Below are positions 51,816 through 60,818 of a stretch of 64,000 nucleotides of DNA, piece after piece. The position numbers and the translations under genes were made by a program. Below the pieces are notes generated by a model that saw only the letters and a list, made by a program, of their open reading frames with translations, was not told where the DNA came from and made no database searches. This DNA comes from Aquincola agrisoli. Its GTDB lineage: Bacteria > Pseudomonadota > Gammaproteobacteria > Burkholderiales > Burkholderiaceae_C. The DNA is taken from positions 310,001-374,000 of the forward strand of contig NZ_JAZIBG010000028.1 of NCBI RefSeq assembly GCF_036621135.1. Reading direction: 5' to 3'. Numbering within the stretch: the first letter of the stretch is position 1; each line of letters opens with the position of its first letter.

Positions 51816-52238
51816 ATGATGCCGAAGTCCGACGAATCCAGTGCGCCCGTCCAACTCCCCGACGACAAGGAGCTGGTGCTGCGGGTGATCCCGATGCCGG
51901 CCGACGTCAACAACAACGGCGACATCTTCGGCGGCTGGGTCATGGCCCAGGTCGACCTGGCGGGCGCCGTGCTGCCGGCCCGCCTCGTCCAGGGCCGCAT
52001 GGCCACGGTGGCGGTCAAGGAATTCGTCTTCAAGCAGCCGGTGCGCGTGGGCGACCTGCTGAGCTTCTATGCCGAGATCGTCCGCGTCGGCACCACCTCG
52101 ATCACCGTCGACGTCGAGGTCTACGCCCAGCGGCTGCGCCCGAAGGAAGAGACCGTCAAGGTCACCGAGGCCACGCTGACCTACGTGGCGACCGACGCCG
52201 AAGGCCGGCCGCGCCCGGTTCCCCGCAAGGCCCCCTGA
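51816..52238 (+). CDS. Acyl-CoA thioesterase (YciA-like hotdog)
   Basis: A 140-residue single-hotdog thioesterase. The active-site stretch MPADVNNNGDIFGGWVMAQ carries the conserved Asn and Asp of YciA-type enzymes, followed by the helix DLAGAVLPARL. It hydrolyses acyl-CoA to free acid and CoA. Two adjacent ATGs (51816, 51819) follow AGAAGG, and I use the first. It is 13 nt upstream of the zinc-ribbon gene and divergent from the Atm1-like exporter. Confidence 0.9.
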   Translation: MMPKSDESSAPVQLPDDKELVLRVIPMPADVNNNGDIFGGWVMAQVDLAGAVLPARLVQGRMATVAVKEFVFKQPVRVGDLLSFYAEIVRVGTTSITVDVEVYAQRLRPKEETVKVTEATLTYVATDAEGRPRPVPRKAP

Positions 52239-52251
52239 CCCCGGACGGGCC

Positions 52252-53328
52252 ATGTTCAAGTCCCTGCGCGTGCCGGAGCGGCTGTTCCGGCTGGTGATGT
52301 GGCTGGTGTCCTTCGTGTTCGCCGGGTTCCTGGTGGGCCTCGGCGGCAAGATCGTCGCCGACCTCCCGCAGGCCGAAGCCCCGCTGCGGCTGGAAGACTT
52401 CGTGGCCGATCCGGCCGCGCTCGCCCGCGCGCGGGACGAGAGCGCGGCGCTCGACAAGCGCGAGACCGAACTCGGCGCCCGGCGCGAGCAGGCACAGCTC
52501 GCGCTGCAGGCGGCGTCCAATGCCTACCAATCGGCGCGTGCGGCCTACGGCAACTGGCTCGCCACCCGCACCGCGACCACCGACCCGCAGCAGGATCCGG
52601 AGGTCATCCGGCGCACCCGCGACCTCGACGCGCTGAAGGACAAGGAACGCCAGGCGCAGGCCGCCCTGGAAGCCGTCGACCAACAGCTGCTCGACACCCG
52701 CCAGGCCCGGCAGGCGCAGGAGCGCGCCGAAGCCGAGCTGCTCGCCGATGCACGCGCGGGCTACGACAGCGCCTGGCGAGCGCAGGAGCTGCGGATCTTC
52801 GGGCTGCGGCTCGCGCTCACCCTGCCCCTGCTGCTGGTCGCCGGCTGGCTGCTGGCCAGGAAGCGCGGCAGCGACTACTGGCCGCTGATGCGCGGCTTCG
52901 TGCTGTTCGCCGCCTTTGCGTTCTTCTTCGAGCTGGTGCCCTACCTGCCGAGCTACGGCGGCTACGTGCGCTACGGCGTCGGGGTGGTGCTCACCGCCGT
53001 GGCCGGCCATTACGTGGTGAAGGCGATGCGCCGCTACCTGGCGCGCCGCGCGCAGGTCGAGCAGCAGACCGAGCAGCAGCGCCGCCAGGCGCTCGGCACG
53101 GAGGCCGCGCTGAAGCACCTGGCCGCCAACGTCTGCCCGGCCTGCGAGCGCCCGGTGATGACCACCGGCGAGGTGGTGCCCGATTTCTGCGTGCATTGCG
53201 GCTTGCGCCTGTTCGACCGTTGCGGGCAGTGCGACACGCGCAAGAACGCGTTCTTCCACTACTGCCCGAAGTGCGGCACACGCGCCGAAGCCGCCGTGCC
53301 GCCGCAGCCGGCCGCTTCGGCCGGCTGA
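52252..53328 (+). CDS. Membrane protein with coiled coil and four-CxxC zinc ribbons
   Basis: A 358-residue inner-membrane protein I cannot assign to a function. Helix 1 is at about 11-34. Then a coiled coil rich in Ala/Gln/Arg/Glu (about 55-170) is followed by three helices (183-203, 213-231, 240-256). The C-terminal cytosolic part has four CxxC pairs: CPAC 295-298, CVHC 313-316, CGQC 324-327 and CPKC 338-341, enough for two zinc ribbons. Relatives in Burkholderiales carry the unproven label serine endopeptidase, but no protease motif is visible. Its stop is 2 bases from the convergent otsA stop. Confidence 0.75.
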   Translation: MFKSLRVPERLFRLVMWLVSFVFAGFLVGLGGKIVADLPQAEAPLRLEDFVADPAALARARDESAALDKRETELGARREQAQLALQAASNAYQSARAAYGNWLATRTATTDPQQDPEVIRRTRDLDALKDKERQAQAALEAVDQQLLDTRQARQAQERAEAELLADARAGYDSAWRAQELRIFGLRLALTLPLLLVAGWLLARKRGSDYWPLMRGFVLFAAFAFFFELVPYLPSYGGYVRYGVGVVLTAVAGHYVVKAMRRYLARRAQVEQQTEQQRRQALGTEAALKHLAANVCPACERPVMTTGEVVPDFCVHCGLRLFDRCGQCDTRKNAFFHYCPKCGTRAEAAVPPQPAASAG

Positions 53329-53330
53329 AC

Positions 53331-54734
53331 TCAGGCCGCGGCCGGCGGGGCGCCGGGCTCGACCGTCTCGTCCAGCACGCGCAGGAAATCCCTGCGCCAG
53401 GCGTGCACGTCGTACTCGCGGATGGTCTTCAGCAGCGCCGCGTGCCGCTCCCGGCGCTCCGCCAGCGGCATCTGCAGCGCACGCTGGATCGTCTGCGCGG
53501 TGGCCGGGATGTCGTACGGATTGACCAGCAGCGCCTCGCGCATCTGCTCGGCCGCGCCGGCAAAACGCGACAGCACCAGCACGCCCGGGTTGTCCTCGTC
53601 CTGCATCGCCACGTACTCCTTGGCGACGAGGTTCATGCCGTCGCGCAGCGGCGTCACCAGCGCCACGCAGGCGGCGCGGTACAGCCCTGGCAGGCGCTTG
53701 CGGGCCCAGGTGCGGTGCATGTAGCGGATCGGCATCCACGCCAGCTCGCCGTAGTTGCCGTTGATCTCGCCGGCCAGGCTCTCCAGCTCGCGGCGGATGT
53801 CGGCATAGGCGTCGACGCTCTCGCGCGTGGGCGACGCGATCTGGATGAGCGTCGCGCTGTTGCGGTTCTCCGGGTAGTTGGCCAGCAGCTCCCGGAAGGC
53901 CTTGAGCCGGCGCGGCAGCCCCTTGGAATAGTCGAGCCGGTCGATGCCCACCAGCAGGCGCCGGTGCGCATACTGCGCCTTCAGCGTCGCCTCGGTCTCG
54001 CGTGATTCCGGCGACTCGGCCAGCCCGCGGAACTCGTCGACGTCGATGCCGATTGGGAACGCCTGCGCCCGCATGGTGCTGCCGTAGGCGCGGAACCGGC
54101 CATCGGGCAGGCGCTCGGCATGCGCCTCGTCGATCAGGAAGCGGCTGAAGTGGTCGGCGTCGGCGTTCGTCTGCAGGCCGACCAGGTCGTAGGCGAAGAA
54201 GGACCGCATCAGCCATTCGTGCCCCGGGATGGCGGCCAGGATGGGCGGCGGCGGCAGCGGGATGTGCAGGAAGAATCCGATGCGCTGCCGGCAGCCCAGC
54301 GCACGCAGCTCCGACGCGAGCGGGATCAGGTGGTAGTCGTGCACCCAGATGATGTCGTCGTCGCGCAGCAGCGGCGCGAGCTTGCGCGCGAAGAGCCGGT
54401 TCACCCGCTGGTAGCCGGCGAAGAAGCCGCTGCCGAAGTCCGCCAGGTCGAGCCGGTAGTGAAAGGCCGGCCACAGCGCCTGGTTCGAGTAGCCGGTGTA
54501 GTAGGCGTCGTGGTCGTCGCGAGAGAGGTCGATGGTGACCAGGTCGACGTTGCCGGCGCGCTGCTGGTGCAGGTCGCCCTCGCCCGTCGCTCCGCCCTCG
54601 ATGATCTTGCCGCTCCAGCCGAACCACAGGCCGCCCCGCGAGGCCAGGGCGTCGCCGAGGGCGACGGCCAGGCCGCCGGCGGCCACTTTGCGGGGATCTC
54701 CGATGCGGTTCGATATGACGACGAGACGACTCAA
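53331..54734 (-). CDS. otsA: Trehalose-6-phosphate synthase
   Basis: A 467-residue GT20 glycosyltransferase joining UDP-glucose and glucose-6-phosphate. Motifs are VISNRIGDPRKVAAGGLA (N-terminal), WVHDYHLIPLASELRALG, GIDRLDYSKGLPRRLKAF with the phosphate-binding Arg/Lys, and TPLRDGMNLVAKEYVA. Length matches OtsA. It is the fourth gene of mscS-otsB-GH15-otsA, 40 nt after the GH15 gene. Confidence 0.96.
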   Translation of the reverse strand: MSRLVVISNRIGDPRKVAAGGLAVALGDALASRGGLWFGWSGKIIEGGATGEGDLHQQRAGNVDLVTIDLSRDDHDAYYTGYSNQALWPAFHYRLDLADFGSGFFAGYQRVNRLFARKLAPLLRDDDIIWVHDYHLIPLASELRALGCRQRIGFFLHIPLPPPPILAAIPGHEWLMRSFFAYDLVGLQTNADADHFSRFLIDEAHAERLPDGRFRAYGSTMRAQAFPIGIDVDEFRGLAESPESRETEATLKAQYAHRRLLVGIDRLDYSKGLPRRLKAFRELLANYPENRNSATLIQIASPTRESVDAYADIRRELESLAGEINGNYGELAWMPIRYMHRTWARKRLPGLYRAACVALVTPLRDGMNLVAKEYVAMQDEDNPGVLVLSRFAGAAEQMREALLVNPYDIPATAQTIQRALQMPLAERRERHAALLKTIREYDVHAWRRDFLRVLDETVEPGAPPAAA

Positions 54735-54774
54735 AACGGGGGTACTCCTTGAAGGCTTGAAGGGCAGAACGGCT

Positions 54775-56571
54775 TCAGATGCGCGAGTCCCACGGCGCCG
54801 ACAGGCGGACCGCGGCGTTCACGATGCCCACCATCGAGTAGGTCTGCGGGAAGTTGCCCCACAGCTCGCCGGTGGTGGGATGGGTGTCCTCGGACAGCAG
54901 CCCGAGCGGATTGCGCACGGCCAGCATCGCCTCGAATATCTCGCGCGCCTGCTCCTTGCGGCCGATGCGCGCGAGTGCGTCGATGCGCCAGAAGGCGCAG
55001 ATGTTGAAGGAGGTCTCGGGCCGGCCGAAGTCGTCCGGCGCCTCGTAGCGGCGCATGTAGGGGCCGTCGCACAGCGAGGCCTCCAGCGCATCGACGGTCG
55101 CGACGAAGCGCGGGTCGCGCGGGTCGATGAAGCCTACCTCGGCCATCAGCAGCACGCTGGCGTCGAGGTCGCGGCCGCCGAAGCTTTCGGCGAAGGCCTG
55201 GCGCTCCTCGTTCCACGACTGCGTCAGGATCTTCTCGCGGATCACTTCCGCGCGCGAGCGCCACAGCGCCACGCGGTCGGCCTCGCCGAACACCTGCGCG
55301 ATCTTGGCCAGCCGGTCGCAGGCCGCCCAGTTCATCAGCACCGACGAGGTGTGCACCCGGGCCCGCGTGCGCAGCTCCCACATGCCGGCGTCGGCCTGGT
55401 CATGGATGAGGAACGCGCGCTCGCCCACCGCCTCGAGCAGGTGGAACTCCTGCAGCGTGCCGCGGCGCAGCAGCCGCTTGTCGTGGAAGGCCTGTGCCGC
55501 GCCCAGCACGATGTTGCCGTAGACGTCGTGCTGGAAATGCTCGGCCGCCTGGTTGCCCACGCGCACCGGCCGGTGGCCGCGGTAGCCGGCGAGGTGGTCG
55601 ACGATGGCCTCGGGCAGCTCGCGCTCCAGGCCGATGCCGTACAGCGGCTGCACGTGGCCGCCGGCCATGTCGCCGATCGCGTCGCGCATCCAACGCAGGT
55701 AATCTTCCATCGTGCCGACTTCGGACAGGCTGTTGAGCGCCCGCACCACGAAGAACGCATCGCGCAGCCAGCAGAAGCGGTAGTCCCAGTTGCGCTCGCT
55801 GCCCGGCGCCTCGGGGATGCTGGTCGTCATCGCCGCGACGATGGCGCCGGTGTCCTCGTAGAGGCACATCTTCAGCGTGATGGCGGCGCGGATCACCGCG
55901 TCCTGCCATTCGAGCGGCAGCGCGAGCGCGCGCGACCACGAGCGCCAGTAGGCGATGGTGCGCTCCTCGAGCTGCCGCGCCGTGTCCTCGATGTTCGCGT
56001 CCAGCATCTCGTCGGGGCCGAGGACCAGGCTGATCGGGCGGGTCAGCGTGAACGGCGTCTCGTCGAGGACGTAGGTGATCGGCGCGTTGGTCGTCAGGCG
56101 CAGCGTGGTGTCGGGGCCGACGAAGCGGATGTGGTTGCTGCCGCGCGTGCGGGCCGGCGCGTTGCGGCCCCAGTCGCACCGCGGGCGCAGCACGATGCGC
56201 AGGCGCGGCGCTCCCTGCAGCGCGCGGATGCGCCGCACCAGCATGATCGGACGGAAGGGGCGGCCGTGCTGGAAGTAGCGCGGCGCGAAATCGGTGATCT
56301 CGATCGCACCGCCCTGTGCGTCGTACAACCGGGTGCGCAGCACGCCGGTGTTGTCCTCGTAGGCCTGCTCGCTGCGTACCTGGTCGTCGAGCTGCACCTG
56401 GTAGCTGCCGTCCTCTTGCAGGCCATTGGCCGAGTCGAGCAGCGCATGGAAGACCGGATCGCCATCGAAGCGCGGCAGGCAGCACCAGACGATGCGGGCC
56501 TGGTCGTCGACGAGTGCACTGATCGAGCAATTGCCGATGATGCCGAGGTTCAGGGATGCCGGTGCATTCAT
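54775..56571 (-). CDS. Glycoside hydrolase family 15 protein (glucoamylase/trehalase type)
   Basis: A 598-residue inverting alpha-glucosidase. The N-terminal beta domain (LGIIGNCSISALVDDQARIV, LPRFDGDPVFHALLD) is followed by the (alpha/alpha)6 barrel with the hallmark NWDYRFCWLRDAFFVVRAL and the late acid region EVGFIDPRDPRF. Related bacterial GH15 enzymes are trehalases or dextrin hydrolases. Its place between otsB and otsA suggests trehalose turnover, which is inference. The ATG at 56571 overlaps the otsB stop by 4 nt. Confidence 0.92.
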   Translation of the reverse strand: MNAPASLNLGIIGNCSISALVDDQARIVWCCLPRFDGDPVFHALLDSANGLQEDGSYQVQLDDQVRSEQAYEDNTGVLRTRLYDAQGGAIEITDFAPRYFQHGRPFRPIMLVRRIRALQGAPRLRIVLRPRCDWGRNAPARTRGSNHIRFVGPDTTLRLTTNAPITYVLDETPFTLTRPISLVLGPDEMLDANIEDTARQLEERTIAYWRSWSRALALPLEWQDAVIRAAITLKMCLYEDTGAIVAAMTTSIPEAPGSERNWDYRFCWLRDAFFVVRALNSLSEVGTMEDYLRWMRDAIGDMAGGHVQPLYGIGLERELPEAIVDHLAGYRGHRPVRVGNQAAEHFQHDVYGNIVLGAAQAFHDKRLLRRGTLQEFHLLEAVGERAFLIHDQADAGMWELRTRARVHTSSVLMNWAACDRLAKIAQVFGEADRVALWRSRAEVIREKILTQSWNEERQAFAESFGGRDLDASVLLMAEVGFIDPRDPRFVATVDALEASLCDGPYMRRYEAPDDFGRPETSFNICAFWRIDALARIGRKEQAREIFEAMLAVRNPLGLLSEDTHPTTGELWGNFPQTYSMVGIVNAAVRLSAPWDSRI

Positions 56572-57383
56572 GGGTGCGAGGGATGTGGTGGAGGGTCTGC
56601 AACCACGGCCGGCAGACGCTGGACCGCCTCGCCCAGCCATCGCGCGACCGCATCGATATCCTGCAGCCAATAGTGTGCCTGCGTGTCACCGGGGCCCACG
56701 CGGATGCCGAAGCCGCCCGCGGCCTGGGCCGCGGCAATGCCGTCCTCGTCGGTGACGTCGTCGCCGACGTAGACCGGCACGCGGCCTGCGAAGCAGGGAT
56801 CCGCCTGCAGTGCGGCGAGCGCCACGCCCTTCGAGACGCGGCGCTGCTTCACCTCGAAGACGTAGTGCCCGCCCATCACCTGCCAGGCGGCCGCCTCGGG
56901 CAGGCCGCCCAGCGAGATGTGCAGCGTGTCGTGGCACAGCGTGGCCAGCAGCGGACGGTTGCGGTAGTGGAGCGCGAAGCCGCCGGTCTTGGGCTCGTAC
57001 AGCAGGCCGGGATGCTGCTGCGCCAGCGCCTGCGCCGCGGCGACGAGCGCCGCCGGGGGCTCGCCGCCCAGCACCTGCAGCCGGCCGTCGCTGCCGCGGC
57101 GCTCGACGCCGTGGACTCCCGCGGCGGGCAGCTGCAACGGCGCGAGGAAGCCGTCGATCTGCTCGACCGGCCGGCCGCTGACGATCGCCAGCGCCCCGCC
57201 CAGCGCGGCGTGCAGGTGCTGCAGCGTCGGCTGCACCCAGATCGGCACCACCACGTCCTGCGGGCGGGGAGCCAGCGGCGCGAGCGTGCCGTCGAAGTCG
57301 ATGAACAAGGCCGCCTGCGCCGGCAGGGGCGGCGGCCCGGCGCGCAGCGCCTGCTGCGGGAGGGGCGGGACCGGGGCCGTCAT
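56568..57383 (-). CDS. otsB: Trehalose-6-phosphate phosphatase
   Basis: A 271-residue HAD-family phosphatase releasing trehalose. The nucleophile and acid/base pair are Asp29 and Asp31 (LFIDFDGTLAPLAP), the Ser/Thr motif is IVSGRPVEQIDGFL, and the Mg motif is VYVGDDVTDEDGI. The cap domain lies between. It overlaps the mscS stop and the GH15 start by 4 nt each (ATGA), so the three are translationally coupled. Confidence 0.95.
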   Translation of the reverse strand: MTAPVPPLPQQALRAGPPPLPAQAALFIDFDGTLAPLAPRPQDVVVPIWVQPTLQHLHAALGGALAIVSGRPVEQIDGFLAPLQLPAAGVHGVERRGSDGRLQVLGGEPPAALVAAAQALAQQHPGLLYEPKTGGFALHYRNRPLLATLCHDTLHISLGGLPEAAAWQVMGGHYVFEVKQRRVSKGVALAALQADPCFAGRVPVYVGDDVTDEDGIAAAQAAGGFGIRVGPGDTQAHYWLQDIDAVARWLGEAVQRLPAVVADPPPHPSHP

Positions 57384-58507
57384 GGCGCGGGCGACACCGT
57401 GGGTGCCGGGGCCTGCAGGGCGTCGGCGGGCAGGCGGAAACTGTCGTCACCGCCCGGGACGACCTCGCGCGACAGGTGCGTGCGCCACAGCGGCAGGTGC
57501 TGCGGATGCTCGCGCTGGATGAAGGTCAGCAGCCCTTCGCGCACATGGCAGCGCAGGTCCCAGGCCTTGCCCGAGTCCGCTGCGGTGACGAGCACGCGCA
57601 GCTGCATCGCCCGTTCGGCGGCCTCGGTCACCTGCAGCAGGCACAGGCGGCCGTCCCAGTGCGGCGAGGATTCGCACAGGCGTTGCGCTTCCGCGCGCAG
57701 CGGCTCCAGCGGCATGGCGTAGTCCACGTAGAGGAACACGGTGCCGATGATCTGCGAAGAACTGCGGGTCCAGTTCTGGAAGGGGTTCTCCATGAACCAG
57801 TTCAGCGGGATGATGAGCCGCCGTTCGTCCCAGATGCGCAGCACCACGTAGGTGCCGGTGATCTCCTCGACGCGGCCCCACTCGCCCTGCACGATGAGCA
57901 CGTCGTCGATGCGGATCGGCTGGGCCAGCGCGATCTGCAGGCCGGCGATCAGGTTGCTGAAGAGCGGCTTGGCCGCGATGCCGATCACGAGGCCGGCCAC
58001 GCCCGCGGAGGCCAGCAGGCTCGCGCCGACCTGCTTGGCCCCCGGGAAGGTCATCAGGATCAACGACAGGCCCGCCAGCAGCACGGCCACCATCACCGTG
58101 CGCGACAGCACACGCGCCTGCGTGTGGATGCGACGCGCCTGCAGGTTGTCCTGGACATCGGCGGGATAGAGGTCGATCACGCCCTGCGCGACGCCCCGCA
58201 CCGCGCGCAGCGCCAGCCAGGTCAGGGCGACGATCAGCAGCACGCCGTTGAGGTGCCGCACGCTGCCGATCAGGGGCAGCGCATCGGGTGCGCCCTGCCA
58301 CACCACCTGCAGCGCCGCCAATGGCAGCACCCAGCGCGCGGGCGCGTCGGCCTGGGCCACCACGGCGCTCAGCACCCGCGACGGGCGCGTCACCCGGCGC
58401 AGCACCGCACGGCCCAGGCGGTGCACGACGAGCGCGATCAATACCGCCACCGTCGCAGCCATCAAGGGCTGCAGCCATGGCGTCCAGTTCAACGGCAATC
58501 CGGCCAT
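57380..58507 (-). CDS. Small-conductance mechanosensitive channel (MscS family)
   Basis: A 375-residue inner-membrane channel with about four helices in the first 200 residues. The pore helix and beta domain follow: ASAGVAGLVIGIAAKPLFSN, ALAQPIRIDDVLIVQGEWG, VEEITGTYVVLRIWDERRLI. A C-terminal alpha/beta vestibule comes next. It opens on hypo-osmotic shock to release solutes. The ATG at 58507 follows AGGAGG. It is first in an operon that makes trehalose, pairing solute release with solute synthesis. Confidence 0.92.
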   Translation of the reverse strand: MAGLPLNWTPWLQPLMAATVAVLIALVVHRLGRAVLRRVTRPSRVLSAVVAQADAPARWVLPLAALQVVWQGAPDALPLIGSVRHLNGVLLIVALTWLALRAVRGVAQGVIDLYPADVQDNLQARRIHTQARVLSRTVMVAVLLAGLSLILMTFPGAKQVGASLLASAGVAGLVIGIAAKPLFSNLIAGLQIALAQPIRIDDVLIVQGEWGRVEEITGTYVVLRIWDERRLIIPLNWFMENPFQNWTRSSSQIIGTVFLYVDYAMPLEPLRAEAQRLCESSPHWDGRLCLLQVTEAAERAMQLRVLVTAADSGKAWDLRCHVREGLLTFIQREHPQHLPLWRTHLSREVVPGGDDSFRLPADALQAPAPTVSPAP

Positions 58508-58559
58508 CCGGTCGTCCTCCTCTGTGTTTCTACAAGCAAGGTGCGACCGGGGGATGCCG

Positions 58560-58573
58560 CCGGGGTTCCCCGG
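58560..58573. terminator. Palindrome between the crotonase gene and mscS
   Basis: CCGGGG-tt-CCCCGG sits 20 bases past the crotonase stop and 52 bases before the mscS ATG, in an 86-base gap. It can extend with the nearby CCGGGGG. It is a likely boundary between the beta-oxidation and trehalose transcription units. No T tract was found. Confidence 0.4.
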
Positions 58574-58593
58574 ACCGGCAAATCCGCGCCGAA

Positions 58594-59355
58594 TCAGAAC
58601 TTCGAGAAGTCCGGCTTGCGCTTCTGGAAGAAGGCCTGGAACGCTTCCATCGCCTCCGGGCTGCGCAAGCGCTGCCCGAAGAGGCCCGCCTCGGTGCCGA
58701 TGGCCTGCTGCACCGCTTCGGCGGACCAGCGGCGCATCAACTGCTTGCTCTCGCGCACCGCGCCGGGCGGCAGCGTGTTGAAGCGCTCGGCCACGCGGCG
58801 TGCGTGCTTCAGTACCTCCGAGGCCGGCAGCACCGCGTTGGCGATGCCGCACTCCACCGCCTGCTCGCCGGTGAAGGGGTCGCCGAGCAGCAGCTTCTCG
58901 GCAGCGCGACGGTGGCCCATGAGCTGCGGCACGAGCAGGCTCGATGCGAACTCCGGCACCAGGCCCAGGCCCGTGAAGGGCATGGCCAGCCGCGCATCGT
59001 CGGCCACGTAGACGAAGTCGCAGTGCAGCAGCAGCGTGGTGCCGATGCCGATGGCCGCGCCGGTGACGGCGGCCACCACCGGCTTGTCGAAGGCCGCCAG
59101 CGCCTTCATGAAGCGGAAGACGGCCGATGCCTCGCCCTGCGGCGGACGCGCCATGAAGTCCTCCAGGTCGTTGCCCGAGGTGAAGATGCCCGGCTGGCCG
59201 GTGATCAGCAGCGCGCGCACCGACGTGTCGGCCTGCGCCGCGGCCAGGCCGTCGGTCAGCGCCTCGTACATCGCCTGCGTCAGCGCGTTCTTCTTCTCGG
59301 GGCGGGCGATCTCCAGCGTCGCCACGCCGTCGACGATCGCGGTCTTGATGCTCAT
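58594..59355 (-). CDS. Enoyl-CoA hydratase/isomerase family protein (isomerase-like active site)
   Basis: A 253-residue crotonase-fold enzyme acting on fatty acyl-CoA. The oxyanion-hole segments are NALTQAMYEAL / FTSGNDLEDFM and AAIGIGTTLLLHCD. Neither of the two hydratase glutamates is present: the GCEL position reads GTTL and the PE position reads MPFTG. A Glu occurs instead in LGLVPEFASS, as in enoyl-CoA delta isomerases. It is therefore more likely an isomerase. The AGGAG site supports the ATG at 59355. It follows the thiolase gene across a repeat. Confidence 0.87.
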   Translation of the reverse strand: MSIKTAIVDGVATLEIARPEKKNALTQAMYEALTDGLAAAQADTSVRALLITGQPGIFTSGNDLEDFMARPPQGEASAVFRFMKALAAFDKPVVAAVTGAAIGIGTTLLLHCDFVYVADDARLAMPFTGLGLVPEFASSLLVPQLMGHRRAAEKLLLGDPFTGEQAVECGIANAVLPASEVLKHARRVAERFNTLPPGAVRESKQLMRRWSAEAVQQAIGTEAGLFGQRLRSPEAMEAFQAFFQKRKPDFSKF

Positions 59356-59437
59356 CGCATTCTCCTGTTCAGCTCGACTGTCGGTCCCCACACGACGCGT
59401 GCAGGGAACGGATGCTGCGCCAGCACGCACCGCGGAT

Positions 59438-59506
59438 CCGGCTCCGCCGGTACGCTGGTGCGGCCCCCTCGAGGGGGTGCGCCGAAGGCGCTCCGGGGGT
59501 GGGCCT
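59438..59506. repeat. Three-hairpin intergenic element, copy B
   Basis: Adjacent to the thiolase stop codon. Plus-strand order: CCGGC-tcc-GCCGG (59438-59450), CCCCCTCGAGGGGG (59464-59477), GCGCC-gaa-GGCGC (59479-59491), then GGGGG. It matches copies at 23436 and 60750 in order, spacing and position relative to the upstream gene. Confidence 0.7.
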
Positions 59507-60703
59507 TTACACCCGCTCGAAGATGCCGGCGGCGCCCTGGCCGGTGCCGACGCACATCGTGACCATGCCGTACTTGAGCTGGCGCCGGCGCAGCGCGTGC
59601 ACCACGGTGGCGGCACGGATCGCCCCGGTGGCGCCCAGCGGGTGGCCGAGTGCGATCGCGCCGCCCATCGGGTTGACCTTGCTCTTGTCGAGACCCACGG
59701 TGTTGATGACGGCCAGCGCCTGCGCGGCGAAGGCCTCGTTCAGCTCGATCCAGTCCATCGCGTCGAGCGACAGGCCGGCTGACTTCAGCGCCGCGGGAAT
59801 CGCCTCGATCGGGCCGATGCCCATGATCTCCGGCGGCACGCCCTTCGACGCAAAGCTGACGAAACGCGCCAGCGGCGTCAGGTTGAACTGCTTGACCGCC
59901 TTTTCCGACGCCAGGATCAGGCAGCCCGCGCCGTCGCTGGTCTGGGAGCTGTTGCCCGCGGTCACGCTGCCCTTGGCCGCGAACACGGCGCGCAGCTTGG
60001 CCAGGCCTTCCAGCGAGGTATCGGGGCGCGGGCCTTCGTCGAGCGACAGCGTGCGGGTGCGCACATCCACCTCGCCGGTGGCCAGGTTCGGCAGGCGGTC
60101 GAGCACCTCCACCGGCACGATCTCGTCGGTGAATTCGCCGGCCTGCTGCGCGGCCAGCGCCTTCAGGTGCGACTGCAGCGCGAACTCGTCCTGCTGCTCG
60201 CGGCTCACCTTCCATTGCTGCGCGACCTTCTCGGCCGTCAGGCCCATGCCGTAGGCGATGCCGACGTTCTCGTCGCGCTCGAAGATCGCCGGGTTGAACG
60301 ACGGCTTGTTGCCGCTCATTGGCACCATGCTCATGCTCTCGGCACCGCCGGCAATCATCACGTCGGCCTCGCCGACGCGGATGCGGTCGGCCGCCATCTG
60401 CACGGCCGTGAGGCCCGAGGCGCAGAAGCGGTTGACGGTGACGCCCCCCACGGTGTTGGGCAGGCCGGCCAGCAGCGCGCCGACGCGTGCGACGTTCAGG
60501 CCCTGCTCGCCCTCGGGCATGGCGCAGCCGACGATCGCATCCTCGATCGCCTTCGGGTCGAGCCCGGGCACCTGCTTCAGCGCGCCATGGATGGCCGCGA
60601 CCAGCAGGTCGTCCGGCCGCGTGTTGCGGAACGCGCCGCGCCCCGACTTGCCGATCGGCGTGCGCGCCGCGGCGACGATGTAGGCGTCCTGTACTTGTTT
60701 CAT
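59507..60703 (-). CDS. fadA: Acetyl-CoA C-acyltransferase (3-ketoacyl-CoA thiolase)
   Basis: A 398-residue thiolase for the last step of beta-oxidation. The acyl-accepting Cys94 lies in NRFCASGLTAVQ. His is in ALGHPLGATGA and the second Cys in MCVGTGQGAAGIFE. Length and motif order are normal. It is downstream of the FadB-like gene across copy C of the repeat and upstream of the crotonase gene, all on the minus strand. Confidence 0.95.
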   Translation of the reverse strand: MKQVQDAYIVAAARTPIGKSGRGAFRNTRPDDLLVAAIHGALKQVPGLDPKAIEDAIVGCAMPEGEQGLNVARVGALLAGLPNTVGGVTVNRFCASGLTAVQMAADRIRVGEADVMIAGGAESMSMVPMSGNKPSFNPAIFERDENVGIAYGMGLTAEKVAQQWKVSREQQDEFALQSHLKALAAQQAGEFTDEIVPVEVLDRLPNLATGEVDVRTRTLSLDEGPRPDTSLEGLAKLRAVFAAKGSVTAGNSSQTSDGAGCLILASEKAVKQFNLTPLARFVSFASKGVPPEIMGIGPIEAIPAALKSAGLSLDAMDWIELNEAFAAQALAVINTVGLDKSKVNPMGGAIALGHPLGATGAIRAATVVHALRRRQLKYGMVTMCVGTGQGAAGIFERV

Positions 60704-60749
60704 GTTCGTCCTTCGCTCGGTTGCGGGTTCTCAAGCGGCCGTCACGGAT

Positions 60750-60818
60750 CCGGCTCTGCGCCGGTCTGTCGATGGCGCCCCCTTGAGGGGAAGCGCCCTT
60801 GGGCGCTCCGGGGGTGGG
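60750..60818. repeat. Three-hairpin intergenic element, copy C
   Basis: Adjacent to the FadB-like stop codon. Plus-strand order: CCGGC/GCCGG (60750-60764), CCCC-ttga-GGGG (60779-60790), AGCGCCC-tt-GGGCGCT (60792-60807), then GGGGG. The third stem differs in sequence from copies A and B yet stays fully paired, so both arms changed together. Confidence 0.7.
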
